Numbered from the stretch's first letter, positions 43,606-52,972 are shown. The stretch is 64,000 bases of DNA from Kineococcus sp. NBC_00420 (GCF_036021035.1 NZ_CP107930.1:5294006-5358005), one strand, 5' to 3'. Made by a program: numbers and translations. The notes: generated by a model not told the origin, from the sequence alone.

Positions 43606-43611
43606 ACACTA
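43606..43611 (-). promoter_or_regulatory. Putative -10 box (TAGTGT) of the vanY-like operon
   Basis: TAGTGT on the minus strand predicts transcription from about 43599, leaving a leader of about 70 bases before the GTG at 43526. Confidence 0.35.
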
Positions 43612-43745
43612 CCGTCCGCAACCTCGGCACCACGAGGACCCACACGTAGCTGTGGACAACGAACGTGACCAGCATCACAACCCGGAGGGATGATGATTCG
43701 TCACGTTCCGCATCGTTCCAGACGCCGTGGTGCCATCATCCGGCG

Positions 43746-44927
43746 GTGCCAGCGCCCCACCCCGAGACTCACCCCGACGGCCACGTCCTGGACGCCGTGG
43801 CCCGTGCCGCGGCCGACGACGCGGGCGGCATCGACCCCGCCCTGCTCGGCGACTTCCTCGACGCCGTCTGGGGTGCCGTCGTCGAAGGACGACGGCTCTC
43901 CACCGCGCGCACCGCCCGCTACCGCAGCGTCGGGGAAGGGGCCGCGACCTCGGGCGTGGCGTTGCGCGCCCTGCTCGACCTCTACCTCTCCGCCGCGTGG
44001 CGGCTGTGGCGGCACCTCCCGCCCGTCGCCGCCGCGCACGCGGACCCGGACGGGGTCGTGACCGCCGGAGAGGTCGTCCTGCGGGCCACCGACGACGCCG
44101 TCGCCTCGCTCACCGAGGGCTACCAGCTCGCCCGTCGCCAGCTCGTGCGCCGGGAGGAGTCCGACCGCCGGGAATTCGTCGACGACCTGCTGGCCGGCAC
44201 TGCCGACGTCAGCGGCCTGCTGCGCCGCGCCCCGCGCTTCGGCCTCGAGCTGACCGGCCCGCACGCCGTCGCCGTCGTCCGCGCGCAGACCCCCTTCCGC
44301 GACGGCAGCCCCCAGCTGGCTGTCGTCGAACGCCGCCTGCAGGGCAGCGTCGCCGACGCCGACCCGCTCGTGGCGACCAAGGACGGCGCCCTCGTCGTCG
44401 TCTTCGCCGCCCCCGACCGGGCCGCGGTCGACGAGGTCGTCCTGCGGTTGCGCGACGTCCTCGGTCCCCCCGACCGCACCGCCTGGCGCGCCGGCGTCGG
44501 ACGTCCGGCCGCGGGGGCCGCGGGTGTCGTCGGCTCCTTCGAGCAGGCCCGCCGCGCCCTGGAGCTCGGCCGCCGCCTCGGGGCGGGGGACCCGGTGGCC
44601 GACGCGGCCGACCTCCTCGTCCACGAGGTCCTGCTGCGCGACCCGGGCGTCGCCCAGGACCTCGTCGAGTCGACGCTGGCCCCGCTGCGCCAGGTGCGTG
44701 GGGGAGTGGAACCCGTCCTGGCGACCCTGGAGGCGTACCTGGACTCCGGCGGCAACGCGACCGAGACCGCGCGGCGGTTGCACCTGTCGGTGCGGGCCGT
44801 CACCTACCGCCTGGCCCGGGTGCGCGACCTCACCGGGATCGATGCGACCCGCGCCGAGCACCGCTTCGGGCTGCAGGCGGCCGTGCTCGCCGCCCGCGCA
44901 CTGGGCTGGCCGGGGGAACGCGCCTGA
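43746..44927 (+). CDS. PucR/CdaR-type transcriptional regulator
   Basis: The 393-residue protein ends with the PucR C-terminal helix-turn-helix, LEAYLDSGGNATETARRLHLSVRAVTYRLARVRDLTG (shown here by its start at about residue 320). A GGDEF-like central region (about 155-275, with VVGSFEQARRALELGRRLG at its end) is typical of CdaR/PucR proteins, and the N-terminal part is helical. Relatives control purine, sugar-acid or amino-acid use and respond to a ligand, which cannot be predicted here. The GTG at 43746 was chosen because upstream codons overlap the divergent promoter region. No regulated partner lies next to it. Confidence 0.82.
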   Translation: MPAPHPETHPDGHVLDAVARAAADDAGGIDPALLGDFLDAVWGAVVEGRRLSTARTARYRSVGEGAATSGVALRALLDLYLSAAWRLWRHLPPVAAAHADPDGVVTAGEVVLRATDDAVASLTEGYQLARRQLVRREESDRREFVDDLLAGTADVSGLLRRAPRFGLELTGPHAVAVVRAQTPFRDGSPQLAVVERRLQGSVADADPLVATKDGALVVVFAAPDRAAVDEVVLRLRDVLGPPDRTAWRAGVGRPAAGAAGVVGSFEQARRALELGRRLGAGDPVADAADLLVHEVLLRDPGVAQDLVESTLAPLRQVRGGVEPVLATLEAYLDSGGNATETARRLHLSVRAVTYRLARVRDLTGIDATRAEHRFGLQAAVLAARALGWPGERA

Positions 44928-45061
44928 CGACTCTGCCGGATGTCGGCAAGGAAGAGTCGCCAACTCGTCCAATTCTCGACTCCGCTTTGCCATCTACCGG
45001 CAGTCATCATGGGTGAAAGCGGCAAACGTCGCCACGAACCCTCACACACCGGGAGATCGCA

Positions 45062-46090
45062 GTGGACCTGGGGTTGAACGTCCCCCTGTGGGCCTGGCTC
45101 GCGCTCGGCGCGGTCATCGTCGTCATGCTGGCGATCGACCTGCTGTCCCACCGCGGAGCCCACGTCATCGGCTTTCGCGAGGCGGCCATCTGGAGCACCG
45201 TCTGGGTCGCGATCGCGCTGGCCTTCGGCGGCATCATCTTCTGGGCCTACGGCGTCGACGCCGGTACCCAGTACACGACGGCCTGGTTGCTGGAGAAGAG
45301 CCTCTCCGTCGACAACCTCTTCGTGTTCGCGCTGATCTTCGGGTACTTCAAGGTCCCCCGCGAGTACCAGCACCGGGTCCTCTTCTTCGGGGTCTTCGGC
45401 GCCCTGATCTTCCGCGCCATCTTCCTCGGCGTCGGCGTCGCGGTCGTCGAGCGCTTCACCGTCATCCTCTTCGTCTTCGGCGCCATCCTGCTGTGGTCGG
45501 CCTGGAAGATGCTCAAGGGCGACGACGGCGAGGAGAGCGACCAGAGCAACAACATCGGTGTCCGGATGCTCAAGCGGGTCATCCCGCTGAAGGACGAGTA
45601 CCACGGCACGAAGTTCTTCATCAAGGAAGCCGGCAAGCGCTACGGCACCCCGCTGCTCGCCGTCGTCGCGGCCATCGAGGCCGCCGACCTGATCTTCGCC
45701 GTCGACAGCGTCCCGGCCGTGCTCGCGGTCTCCAGCGAACCGTTCATCGTCTTCTCCTCCAACGCCTTCGCCATCCTGGGGCTGCGGGCGCTGTTCTTCC
45801 TGCTCTCCGGTCTGCTCGAGCGCTTCCACCTGCTCAGCAAGGCGCTGGCCTTCATCCTCGCCTTCATCGGCGTGAAGCTGTTCTTCCAGGCCGGGCACGA
45901 GGTCATCAGCCCCTCGATCCCGCACATCCCGACCTGGGTCAGCCTCGGCGTCATCGTGATCTCGCTGACGCTGGCGATCGTGCTCAGCCTGCGCCACCCG
46001 GCGCCGGCCGCGGTGGACGGGGCCTCCACCCCGGAGTCCACCGACGAGTCCACCGACGAACCCGCGGGGGAGCCGGTCGACAAGCACTGA
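45062..46090 (+). CDS. TerC/Alx-family membrane protein
   Basis: The 342-residue protein has about nine helices and the TerC core: SLSVDNLFVFALIFGYFKVP, EAADLIFAVDSVPAVLAVS and FSSNAFAILGLRALFFLLSGL. Paired acidic residues in these helices coordinate metal. Alx/TerC proteins are linked to manganese export and to metalation of secreted enzymes; tellurite resistance is not implied without other ter genes. The C-terminal 35 residues are acidic and repetitive (STPESTDESTDEP). The GTG at 45062 has a GGGAG site. I looked for a yybP-ykoY riboswitch upstream and did not find one. Confidence 0.9.
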   Translation: MDLGLNVPLWAWLALGAVIVVMLAIDLLSHRGAHVIGFREAAIWSTVWVAIALAFGGIIFWAYGVDAGTQYTTAWLLEKSLSVDNLFVFALIFGYFKVPREYQHRVLFFGVFGALIFRAIFLGVGVAVVERFTVILFVFGAILLWSAWKMLKGDDGEESDQSNNIGVRMLKRVIPLKDEYHGTKFFIKEAGKRYGTPLLAVVAAIEAADLIFAVDSVPAVLAVSSEPFIVFSSNAFAILGLRALFFLLSGLLERFHLLSKALAFILAFIGVKLFFQAGHEVISPSIPHIPTWVSLGVIVISLTLAIVLSLRHPAPAAVDGASTPESTDESTDEPAGEPVDKH

Positions 46091-46101
46091 ACCGCAACGC
46101 C

Positions 46102-46142
46102 CCGAACGCCCGTCCACCCCTCCCGGGTGGGCGGGCGTTCGG
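46102..46142 (+). terminator. Hairpin terminator after terC
   Basis: Perfect 18-base arms at 46102-46119 and 46125-46142 (CCGAACGCCCGTCCACCC and its complement) form a very stable stem with a five-base loop, 12 bases after the terC stop. Confidence 0.85.
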
Positions 46143-46249
46143 CCGTCCGGGCGGGGTTCCTCGCGCCGGGCTCAGGTCGGAGTCGGTGCACGCCGACAAC
46201 AGTGACTGACCGTCGAGCCCAGCGGCGTCAGGAATGGAGCCCTCCCACC

Positions 46250-46426
46250 GTGAAGCAGTTCTCCTGCGGCGACGTCGTCGCCGGGTGCCCGCGCACCTTC
46301 ACCGCCCACGACAGCGACTCCATCCTCAACGAGGTCTCCGGTCACGCCCGCCACGACCACGGGCTGCGCGACGTCCCGGCCGAACTCGTCGGGCAGGTGC
46401 TGCTCGCCATCCGCGAGGTCCGCTGA
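46250..46426 (+). CDS. DUF1059 small protein
   Basis: The 58-residue protein matches DUF1059: MKQFSCGDVVAGCPRTFTA, then HARHDHGLRDVP. The two cysteines and several histidines suggest metal binding, although no function is established. The GTG start at 46250 is preceded by GGAGCC. It lies between the terC terminator and a small membrane protein gene. Confidence 0.8.
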   Translation: MKQFSCGDVVAGCPRTFTAHDSDSILNEVSGHARHDHGLRDVPAELVGQVLLAIREVR

Positions 46427-46460
46427 GCCCGGCCCGGCGCTGCGTGGTGCACTTGCGCCC

Positions 46461-46772
46461 GTGCGCACCCCGCTGTTGACCGCCGCCGCCGCGAGCTACC
46501 TCGCCAACTGCGCCCTCGGCGCGGCCGTCGCCACCCGGGTCCTGGACACCTCGGGGTTCCGCTGGGTGCACCACGCCGTCTACGTCGCGACCGCCGTCCT
46601 CACCGCCGCCGCCGGGGCCGAGCTCGCCCTGCGCCGCGACCGGGCCTTCTTCCGCCTCCTCCCCGCGGCGCTCCCGCTGCTGGCGATCCCGGCGGTACCG
46701 GCCCGCACGCGCTGGCACCCCGTCATCGCCGGCAGCGCCGCCCCCGCCTACGTCGCCGCCCTGGCGAGCTGA
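46461..46772 (+). CDS. Small membrane protein of unknown function
   Basis: The 103-residue protein has about three hydrophobic helices (LLTAAAASYLANCALGAAVA; HHAVYVATAVLTAAAGAELA; LLPAALPLLAIPAVPA) and no recognisable motif. Strong third-position GC and an uninterrupted frame close to the next start (seven bases) support it as a gene. It is probably co-transcribed with the nitroreductase. Confidence 0.6.
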   Translation: MRTPLLTAAAASYLANCALGAAVATRVLDTSGFRWVHHAVYVATAVLTAAAGAELALRRDRAFFRLLPAALPLLAIPAVPARTRWHPVIAGSAAPAYVAALAS

Positions 46773-46778
46773 GCGGCC

Positions 46779-47582
46779 GTGGAACTGCGCGCGGCGATCG
46801 CCGCCCGACGGACCACCAACGGGGCCTTCCTGCCCGACCCGGTGACCTCGGAGCACCAGCGGATCCTCATGGAGGTCGCCGCCCGGGCCCCCTCGCAGCT
46901 GAACAGCCAGCCGTGGCGCTTCGTCCTGGTCGAGTCCCGCGACACCATCGCCGAGGTCGCGCGGGTCAGCGGCGCGTCGATGACGACGGCCATGGGCAAC
47001 GGGACGTTCTTCGAGCGCTACAAGCGCTACTTCCGCTTCAGCGCCGCGGAGATGGAGAGCAGCCGTTCGGGGATGCTCTTCGACAAGCTCCCCGCGCCGT
47101 TGCGCCCCTTCACCCGCAGCGTGTTCACCCGACGCGGGCAGTTCGTGATGAACCTGCTTGGGGTCCCGCGCAAGCTCGGCCGCCAGAACCGGGACCTGGT
47201 CGCCGGCTCCCCGCTGCTGCTGGGGGTGATGCTGGACCGCGCGGAGTACCGGCCGGGGGAGTTGTCCGGCTTCTACTCGCTGTTCTCGATGGGCGCGGCG
47301 ATGGAGAACGTCTGGCTCTCCACGACGGAGCTCGGTCTGGGGATCCAGTTCGTCAGCTTCCCCATGGAGGTCCCCGGGGCCTGGGAGACGCTGGTGGACC
47401 TGCTGAAGGTCCCCGACGACCTCGAGCTGATGGCCGTCTACCGGATCGGCTACCTCCCCGAGCAGGCCCGTCGGCCGGTGATCGACTGGTCGAGCCACGA
47501 ACGGCGGCGGGTGTCGCAGTTCGTCTTCCGCGAGGACTGCCGCACGCCCCAGGAGGGCTGGGACGCCGAGAGCGGTCTGTAG
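46779..47582 (+). CDS. Nitroreductase-family flavoprotein
   Basis: The 267-residue protein has FMN-binding marks of the nitroreductase fold: an early [14 protein letters not shown], then [19 protein letters not shown] and later [19 protein letters not shown]. Such enzymes reduce nitro groups, quinones or enones with NAD(P)H. The physiological substrate is unknown. The GTG at 46779 lies seven bases after the membrane protein gene. It is the last gene before the insertion-sequence region, and its 3' flank is followed within about 125 bases by an IS256 element. Confidence 0.87.
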   Translation: MELRAAIAARRTTNGAFLPDPVTSEHQRILMEVAARAPSQLNSQPWRFVLVESRDTIAEVARVSGASMTTAMGNGTFFERYKRYFRFSAAEMESSRSGMLFDKLPAPLRPFTRSVFTRRGQFVMNLLGVPRKLGRQNRDLVAGSPLLLGVMLDRAEYRPGELSGFYSLFSMGAAMENVWLSTTELGLGIQFVSFPMEVPGAWETLVDLLKVPDDLELMAVYRIGYLPEQARRPVIDWSSHERRRVSQFVFREDCRTPQEGWDAESGL

Positions 47583-47698
47583 GGCGTGTCCTGCGGATCA
47601 AGAAGACGGCTGACATCGAGTCGGCGTGATCGTGCTTGCATGCGGTGGGAGAACAACCGCTGACGCCTTCGAACACTTGTGCGATCATGAGTGCGTCG

Positions 47699-47705
47699 TT
47701 CGGGA
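47699..47705. repeat. Left copy of a probable IS256 target duplication (TTCGGGA)
   Basis: TTCGGGA at 47699-47705 is repeated at 49148-49154, directly outside the two IS ends. Seven bases is slightly shorter than the 8-9 bp usual for IS256, so one end base may have changed since insertion. Confidence 0.6.
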
Positions 47706-49147
47706 AAGTGGAGTCCACCAGAGTGGTGTACGACCACCCCCGATGACGGGCGTGGCTAAGACGTAGAAGGCGGCCACCGCGTGATGCTTCGACCTGAGTT
47801 CCCACTCAAGACCGAAGAAGGACCACGCGATGACCGCCAACCCCATGATGGACCCTCCCCGCTTCGTCGACGAGCAGCTGGCGCAGGCGAGCCCAGACCT
47901 GCTGCGCGAGCTGATGTCAACTTTCATCAACACACTCATGTCCGCTGACGCCGACGCCGTCTGCGGAGCTGCCTACGGCGCTACGAGCCCGGAGCGGGTG
48001 AACTCCCGCAACGGCTACCGCCACCGCGACTTCGACACCCGTCTCGGCACGATTGACGCCGCGATCCCGAAGCTGCGTTCCGGGTCGTACTTCCCGGACT
48101 GGCTGCTGGAGCGACGCCGCCGCGCTGAACGGGCCCTGACAACCGTCGTTACCACCGCCTACCTACTGGGAGTCTCGACGAGGCGGATGGAGAAGCTCGT
48201 CGAGTCGTTAGGGATCACGAGGTTGTCGAAGTCGCAGGTCAGCGAGATGGCCAAGGACCTCGACGTCCAGGTCGAAGCCTTCCGCACGAGGAGACTTGAC
48301 GCTGGTCCGTACACGTTCGTCGCTGCCGATGCGCTGGTGATGAAGGTCCGTTAGGACGGCCGCGTCGCCAACGTCCACGCGATGCTCGCCGTCGGGCTCG
48401 ACGCCGACGGTCACCGCCAGATCCTCGGCCTGCAGACCTCCAGCGCGGAGGACAGCGCGGGCTGGTTGGGTTCTTCCGCGATCTCACCGCCCGCGGCCTG
48501 AGCGGCGTCCGACTCATCACCTCCGACGCCCACGCCGGCGTGGTCGCAGCGATCGGGGCGCCCCTGCCCGGCGCCAGCTGGCAGTGGTGCCGGACGCACT
48601 ACGCCGCGAACCTCATGTCGGTTACACCGAAGACGTTGTGGCCTTGGGTGAAGACGTTGCTGCACAGCGTCTACGACCAGCCGGACGCGGACTCGTTGCA
48701 CGCCCAATTCGACCGCCTGTTGGACGCCGTGGAGCAGAAACTGCCGAAGGTCGCCGCCCATCTGGACGCGGCCCGCGCCGACGTTCTCGCGTTCACCGCG
48801 TTCCCGAAGGAGGTCTGGCGTCAGGTCTGGTCGAACAACCCGCAGGAACGGTTGAATCGGGAGATCCGCCGCCGCACCGACGTCGTGGCTATCTTCCCCG
48901 ACCGCGACTCCCTGATCCGCCTCGTCGGGGCCGTCTTGGCTGAGCAGGACGATGAGTGGACCGAGGGCCGGCGCTACCTCGGCCTGGACCTGCTGGGCCG
49001 TTGTCGGTTGATCGCGATGCCCGGCGGAGCCGACACCATCGAGACCGCGTCGGAGGTGAACTCCGACCTCACTCTGCAGGCCCTGACGGCCTGATCACAC
49101 GGAGCATCTCGCGGCGAACGTCGTACACCACCTCCATGGACTTGACC
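47706..49147 (+). mobile_element. Decayed IS256-family insertion sequence
   Basis: The element spans about 1.44 kb. Imperfect terminal inverted repeats lie at 47708-47734 and 49120-49146, matching at 20 of 27 positions, with an identical inner block GTGGTGTACGAC. A TTCGGGA duplication flanks both ends. The transposase frame inside is broken, so the copy should be inactive unless helped in trans. Confidence 0.85.
47830..49094 (+). pseudogene. Broken IS256-family transposase
   Basis: The MULE-type transposase would be about 420 residues. The first part reads to an in-frame TAG at 48352-48354, inside the motif normally reading VREDGRV, so a GAG-to-TAG change is likely. A one-base deletion near 48466, in the stretch before FFRDLTARGL, then shifts the frame. 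The rest is intact: LITSDAHAGVVAAI (catalytic aspartate), the RTHYAANL helix and NNPQERLNREIRRRTDVVAIFP with the catalytic glutamate. Two separate lesions show it has decayed for some time. Confidence 0.88.
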
Positions 49148-49216
49148 TTCGGGAGGTACTGGCGCAGTAGTAGCTTCGTCAGCACTCCTCGATGTGCGTC
49201 TACGGGTGGAGGTCGT

Positions 49217-49690
49217 ATGTTCAAGTCCTTAACCATCGGGTCGTCGCCGGTGGCGACCGTCGACCTAAACCTGATCTCCGTTGAAGCGGCGCAGGCCACG
49301 TTCACGCTGAACGTTCGTCACACCAGCTCAGCGACGCACGACGTCACCTCTAACCTGTTCGATGAAGCTGGCGCTTTCGGCGAAGATCCAGGCGGCCCAG
49401 CGAGGCTACGACTGACGTTGAACTTCTCTGACGGGCAGTCGGTGGACAACGTGTCCTCACTACAGCGGCAAGCCCCCACCAGCGGTGGTAGCGAACACTC
49501 CTCACCATCGGCCAGTGACTTGCCCCTGCTGGCCGGCGGTGAAGGCGGCTCGTACATGACCGACGACGACCCGACGCGAACCGCAGAACGGACTTTCCGG
49601 CTGCAGCCGCTGCCAGCGGGGAAGCTGGTGAGCATCGACTTCCGGTGGCCGGGACTGCAGATCCCTGACACACGCACCGGGTGGACGTAA
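49217..49690 (+). CDS. Uncharacterised beta-rich actinobacterial protein
   Basis: The 157-residue protein starts at ATG 49217 with a GGAGG site five bases upstream. It has alternating strands (VDLNLISVEAAQATFTLNV; LRLTLNFSDGQSVDN), a glycine-rich break around LLAGGEGGS and ends LVSIDFRWPGLQIPDTR. This pattern recalls a widespread family of unnamed actinobacterial proteins whose C-terminus reads like FVCEWPALGIPET; I cannot name a function. It begins 70 bases after the IS256 right end and carries no signal peptide. Confidence 0.6.
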   Translation: MFKSLTIGSSPVATVDLNLISVEAAQATFTLNVRHTSSATHDVTSNLFDEAGAFGEDPGGPARLRLTLNFSDGQSVDNVSSLQRQAPTSGGSEHSSPSASDLPLLAGGEGGSYMTDDDPTRTAERTFRLQPLPAGKLVSIDFRWPGLQIPDTRTGWT

Positions 49691-49756
49691 CCCTTCTCGA
49701 GTCCGCCGTAGTTCCGTCGCGATCCCATGGTGGTTCGACTCACGTCGTGGCGCGGT

Positions 49757-50268
49757 TCATCGAAGGTGCAGCATGATGCAAACGAGGATCACCTCGCTGC
49801 GGAAGTAGGCAGCGCGTTTGGCGTAGCGGGTGGCGAAGGCGCGGAACTGTTTGAGTCGGTTGATGCAGCGCTCGACGACGTTGCGCTGACGATAGATTTT
49901 GGAGTCGAAGGCGGGTGGCCGTCCACCGGTGGAGCCCTTGGCTTTGCGCCGGGCGATCTGGTCGCTCTTCTCCGGAATTGTCGCTTTGATGCGTCTGCGC
50001 CGCAGTGCTTTGCGTGTGGGGGCGTGGGTGTAGGCCTTGTCGGCGATGGACCCGCTCGACGTGCAGGCGTCGGTTGTCCGCATACCCACTGCCGCGCAGC
50101 GCGGCCAAGGCGTCCAGCAGTGGCAGCAGTTGCGGGTTGTCGCCGGCCCGACCTGGAGTGAGGATCAATGCGAGCGGTAACCCGGACGCGTCGACGGCCA
50201 GGTGCAGCTTGGACGTCAGTCCTCCGCGGGAGCGCCCGAGGTACTCTCCCTCGACCGCGAGGGCTTCG
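49757..50268 (-). pseudogene. Truncated, frameshifted IS5-family transposase
   Basis: Reading from right to left, the fragments match the C-terminal half of an IS5-family DDE transposase: GRSRGGLTSKLHLAVDASGL, then LTPGRAGDNPQLLPLLDAL in one frame. After a frameshift near 50050 comes ADKAYTHAPTRKALRRR, then NVVERCINRLKQFRAFATRY with the catalytic glutamate region. The N-terminal third is missing, and the sequence ends about 100 bases before the ISL3 element. It is a dead remnant. Confidence 0.8.
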
Positions 50269-50372
50269 ATCCAGGATGCACAGCCCCGTTACCTTGTTCT
50301 TGCCCCCAAGGTGGGGGCGCAGGCCAGCGGTCCCGGTATGACTCGAAGCCCCTGTCGTCATGATCGAAAAGT

Positions 50373-51826
50373 GGCTCTCCTGACACATGTGTGAAGCCGT
50401 CACCGGCCTCCCCGCCCCGGTAGCGGCGGGCAGAACCCACCCAACGCCAGCATCGCCAACCCCACCAACGGTGCCGAAGAGTGGAACCCGAACGCCACCC
50501 GCGTCAGGACCCGGATCTTCGTGTTCATCGACTCCACCAACCCATTCGAGAGGCCATGCTCGAACGTCGCCTCGATCGCCGGCCGGTGCCTGATGATGTT
50601 GCGCGAGAGAGCCACAAACGCCGGGATCCGACACCGCCGGGCCCACCCGATCCACCGATCTAACGCCTGGCTCGCCGCGCCCGGACCGTCCTGACGGGCG
50701 ATCCGGAAAACCATCCGCAGACCCTCCTTCAACAGGTACGCCCGATGCAGGCGCGGATCCGTCCGCGCGATCCATCCCAACTGCGCCGCCTGGTTCTCGC
50801 TCAAGTCTTCAGGGTTCCTCCACAACGCCCACCGCGCCCCCTTCAGCGACCGCGCACCCCCGGTCGCCGCCGGCGCTCTACCCAGCGATCGGTCACGACC
50901 AACCGCGCCTCGAGCCCGGTTCCACGAACCCCGACGCTCCTCGTCCAACGCCTTGCTCGCCCACTGCACGACATGGAACGGATCAGCACAGCGCACCGCG
51001 TTCGCACACCGCTGCGCCACAACCGTCGCGATCCAGTTCGCACCGTCGGCGGAGACGTGCGTGATCGACGCCGACCGCTCGGGACCGAGTGCGTCGAAGA
51101 ACCCCCGCAGCGTCTCCTTGTCCCGCCCCGGCGCGGCCCACACCAACCGCCCGGTGTCGTGATCCACCACGATGGTCAGGTACTTGTGGCCGCGTTTGTA
51201 GGAGATCTCATCGATGCCGATCCGCGCCAGCCCCGCGAACCGGTCCGCCCCTGTCAATGCGCCCGCCGTGACCCGCTCGACGATCACCCCAACCGTCCGC
51301 CACGCCACCCGCATCAACTGCGCCACAGCTGATCGGGACGTGTGAACCGCCAGCCACGCGACCTGCTCGTCAAAGGCGAGAGTGTGACCGGCGTCGTGAC
51401 GAGCCCACGGCACGGCAGCCACCACCACTCCATGCCTTCGGCACTGGACCCGCGGCGCTGCCGCTTGGACGAACGCGCGCACACTGCCCACGTCCAGCGC
51501 CCGCCACCGCCGGACTCCGCGCCCGGCATCGAAGCGGCGGCACGGCCGCCGACACCGCCCGCACCGGTTAGCGGCGCGCTTAGGCACCCGCACCGACACG
51601 ACGAGCACCCCGGCGTCCTCGTCGAGCTCGACGTCTTCGACGACGGCCTGCTGCAGTCCGAGCAGCTCAACCCATATCCTGGCTCCGCGCACGCCGTTCT
51701 CCCGTGGTGACGATCATGATCTCGACAATCAGGACCGTAGCCACCAGGACGGCGTGCGCCCTGCATCTCAGCTGCTCAGAGGCGTCGGGACAGCCAATCT
51801 GAGCTCATACATGTGTCACAAGAGCC
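50373..51826 (-). mobile_element. Intact ISL3-family insertion sequence
   Basis: The 1,454-bp element has terminal inverted repeats starting GGCTCT and sharing TGACACATGT (left end 50373, right end 51826). It carries one uninterrupted transposase gene on the minus strand. The eight bases outside each end do not match, so no target duplication is visible. A rearrangement or deletion at one flank is likely; the left flank is the truncated IS5 remnant. Confidence 0.85.
50400..51692 (-). CDS. ISL3-family transposase
   Basis: The 430-residue transposase is uninterrupted. It has an N-terminal zinc-finger-like region (RCGRCRRPCRRFDAG), a helix-turn-helix before RTVGVIVERV, and the DDE domain with GIDEISYKRGHKYLTIVVDH (first aspartate), VSADGANWI, CADPFHVVQWASKALDEERR (second aspartate) and SNGLVESMNTKIRVLTRVAFGFHS, containing the glutamate. 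All catalytic positions look intact, so this copy may be active. Confidence 0.9.
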   Translation of the reverse strand: MRGARIWVELLGLQQAVVEDVELDEDAGVLVVSVRVPKRAANRCGRCRRPCRRFDAGRGVRRWRALDVGSVRAFVQAAAPRVQCRRHGVVVAAVPWARHDAGHTLAFDEQVAWLAVHTSRSAVAQLMRVAWRTVGVIVERVTAGALTGADRFAGLARIGIDEISYKRGHKYLTIVVDHDTGRLVWAAPGRDKETLRGFFDALGPERSASITHVSADGANWIATVVAQRCANAVRCADPFHVVQWASKALDEERRGSWNRARGAVGRDRSLGRAPAATGGARSLKGARWALWRNPEDLSENQAAQLGWIARTDPRLHRAYLLKEGLRMVFRIARQDGPGAASQALDRWIGWARRCRIPAFVALSRNIIRHRPAIEATFEHGLSNGLVESMNTKIRVLTRVAFGFHSSAPLVGLAMLALGGFCPPLPGRGGR

Positions 51827-51832
51827 CTGTTG

Positions 51833-52468
51833 TCAACGCGGCGGGAACGACGCGATGTCGTCGCTCCACTGTGCTGCGGCCGTCTGCAGTCGCCTCCGGT
51901 CGAGCCTGAACGGAACGCTGTACTCGTACAGGTCGGGTCTGGACTGCGCCGTCCAGCCGGGCTTGCCTGCCACCGCCTCCAGCGAGAGGTGGACGCGCAG
52001 CAGGGTTTCTTCACCCACCACCGAGGCCACGCTGAAGGCGAGGTTCGGCTCCGTGAAGGCGAGTAGGTGCTCGCCGTCCTCACCAGGGCTGTCGGTCGGC
52101 TCGATCCGTCCTTCGGCGGCGGCCTGCAGCCAGCGGTGCAGTTCGTGGGCTTCCCAGGTGGTGAGGCTGGGGTCGTGGAACGTCCACGACTCCCCGGCTG
52201 CTGTGCGTACCTGCCCGTGAACGTTGAGCCAGTTCGCGTCCCAGTCGCCGGGAGTGTTGAGCGCTGGGTACTGGTAGCCGGTAGGTCGCAACTCGAAGAG
52301 GGCGCCGTCGGTGGAGGTGAGGTGCACTCGATGATTGTCTGGCACCGACGCTGGCAGGGACCCGCCTGAGGTGACCTCCTGACCTGATTGATCGTCTGGC
52401 GTTGCAGGGCGCCGCCGCGAGGCCAGGGTGCGACGAAGGACCGCCCCCGTTGGTACCCCGATCTCCAT
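51833..52468 (-). CDS. WapI-like immunity family protein
   Basis: Residues from about 48 on match WapI-type immunity proteins: GALFELRPTGYQYP, DWDANWLNVHGQVR, SWTFHDPSLTTWEAHELHRW and a beta-rich C-terminus ending LRVHLSLEAVAG. Such proteins neutralise polymorphic contact toxins, but no toxin gene is near. The start is uncertain: the ATG at 52468 gives 211 residues with a low-complexity N-terminus, whereas the GTG at 52327 would start next to the conserved domain. The stop lies only seven bases from the ISL3 end. Confidence 0.6.
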   Translation of the reverse strand: MEIGVPTGAVLRRTLASRRRPATPDDQSGQEVTSGGSLPASVPDNHRVHLTSTDGALFELRPTGYQYPALNTPGDWDANWLNVHGQVRTAAGESWTFHDPSLTTWEAHELHRWLQAAAEGRIEPTDSPGEDGEHLLAFTEPNLAFSVASVVGEETLLRVHLSLEAVAGKPGWTAQSRPDLYEYSVPFRLDRRRLQTAAAQWSDDIASFPPR

Positions 52469-52480
52469 GGTGTTCTGGTC

Positions 52481-52500
52481 AGCGGAATGACCGTGAAGTC
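52481..52500 (+). repeat. Dispersed GGGATGACC-type motif, copy A (variant)
   Basis: AGCGGAATGACCGTGA (52481-52496) matches copy E (AGCGGGATGACCGTGA) at 15 of 16 positions. GGTCA and TGACC around it could form a small hairpin. It lies between the immunity gene and the next small gene. Confidence 0.5.
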
Positions 52501-52543
52501 GTGAGCACGCCGAAGGAACGCAGCTCGTGGTGAGACCGGAAGA

Positions 52544-52972
52544 TCAGGTGAGGTGCTCGAAGGCTTCCTCACCGGGCCGCCAACACATCCAACCCTTGTC
52601 CTCGAAGCCGAAGAGCATGGCGATCTCTGGCCCCTCGATCTCGTCCGGGGTGGGCAGCAGGACGATCGCTCCGCCGGTGAGCTCCAGACGCAGTCCCTGG
52701 GCCCTCGCCTCCGTCGTCGCGGTCACGGTCCCTGCTATGAGCGAGACCAGGACATCGGCGTAGCCGCTCTCTCCGGGCACGATCCGCCGGCCGGCTGCTT
52801 CTACGACGGGCATGACGTCGCAGTTGAGGACGGGGGCATCGTGTGTCGGGCCGTCGAAGCGGAGCTGGACGTAGTCCATGACGAACTGGACCGAGAAGAG
52901 GCGGAACCCGACCAGACGTCCTAGCAGGTCGTTCCAGGCGTAAGTCTGATCGTGGAGGGGCATGTCCGTCAT
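52544..52972 (-). CDS. Uncharacterised small acidic protein
   Basis: The 142-residue protein has FVMDYVQLRFDGPTHDAPVL in the middle and ends GPEIAMLFGFEDKGWMCWRPGEEAFEHL. I recognise the pattern from unnamed actinobacterial proteins but cannot assign a function. Its size, acidic character and place next to a WapI-like gene would suit an immunity-type protein, which is only a suggestion. The ATG at 52972 follows a plausible short leader. GGGATGACC-type motifs lie on both sides (52481 and 53071). Confidence 0.6.
   Translation of the reverse strand: MTDMPLHDQTYAWNDLLGRLVGFRLFSVQFVMDYVQLRFDGPTHDAPVLNCDVMPVVEAAGRRIVPGESGYADVLVSLIAGTVTATTEARAQGLRLELTGGAIVLLPTPDEIEGPEIAMLFGFEDKGWMCWRPGEEAFEHLT

Noticed and set aside
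44928..45061. yybP-ykoY manganese riboswitch upstream of terC
   Set aside because: The conserved loop sequences of this riboswitch class are not visible in the 134-base leader.
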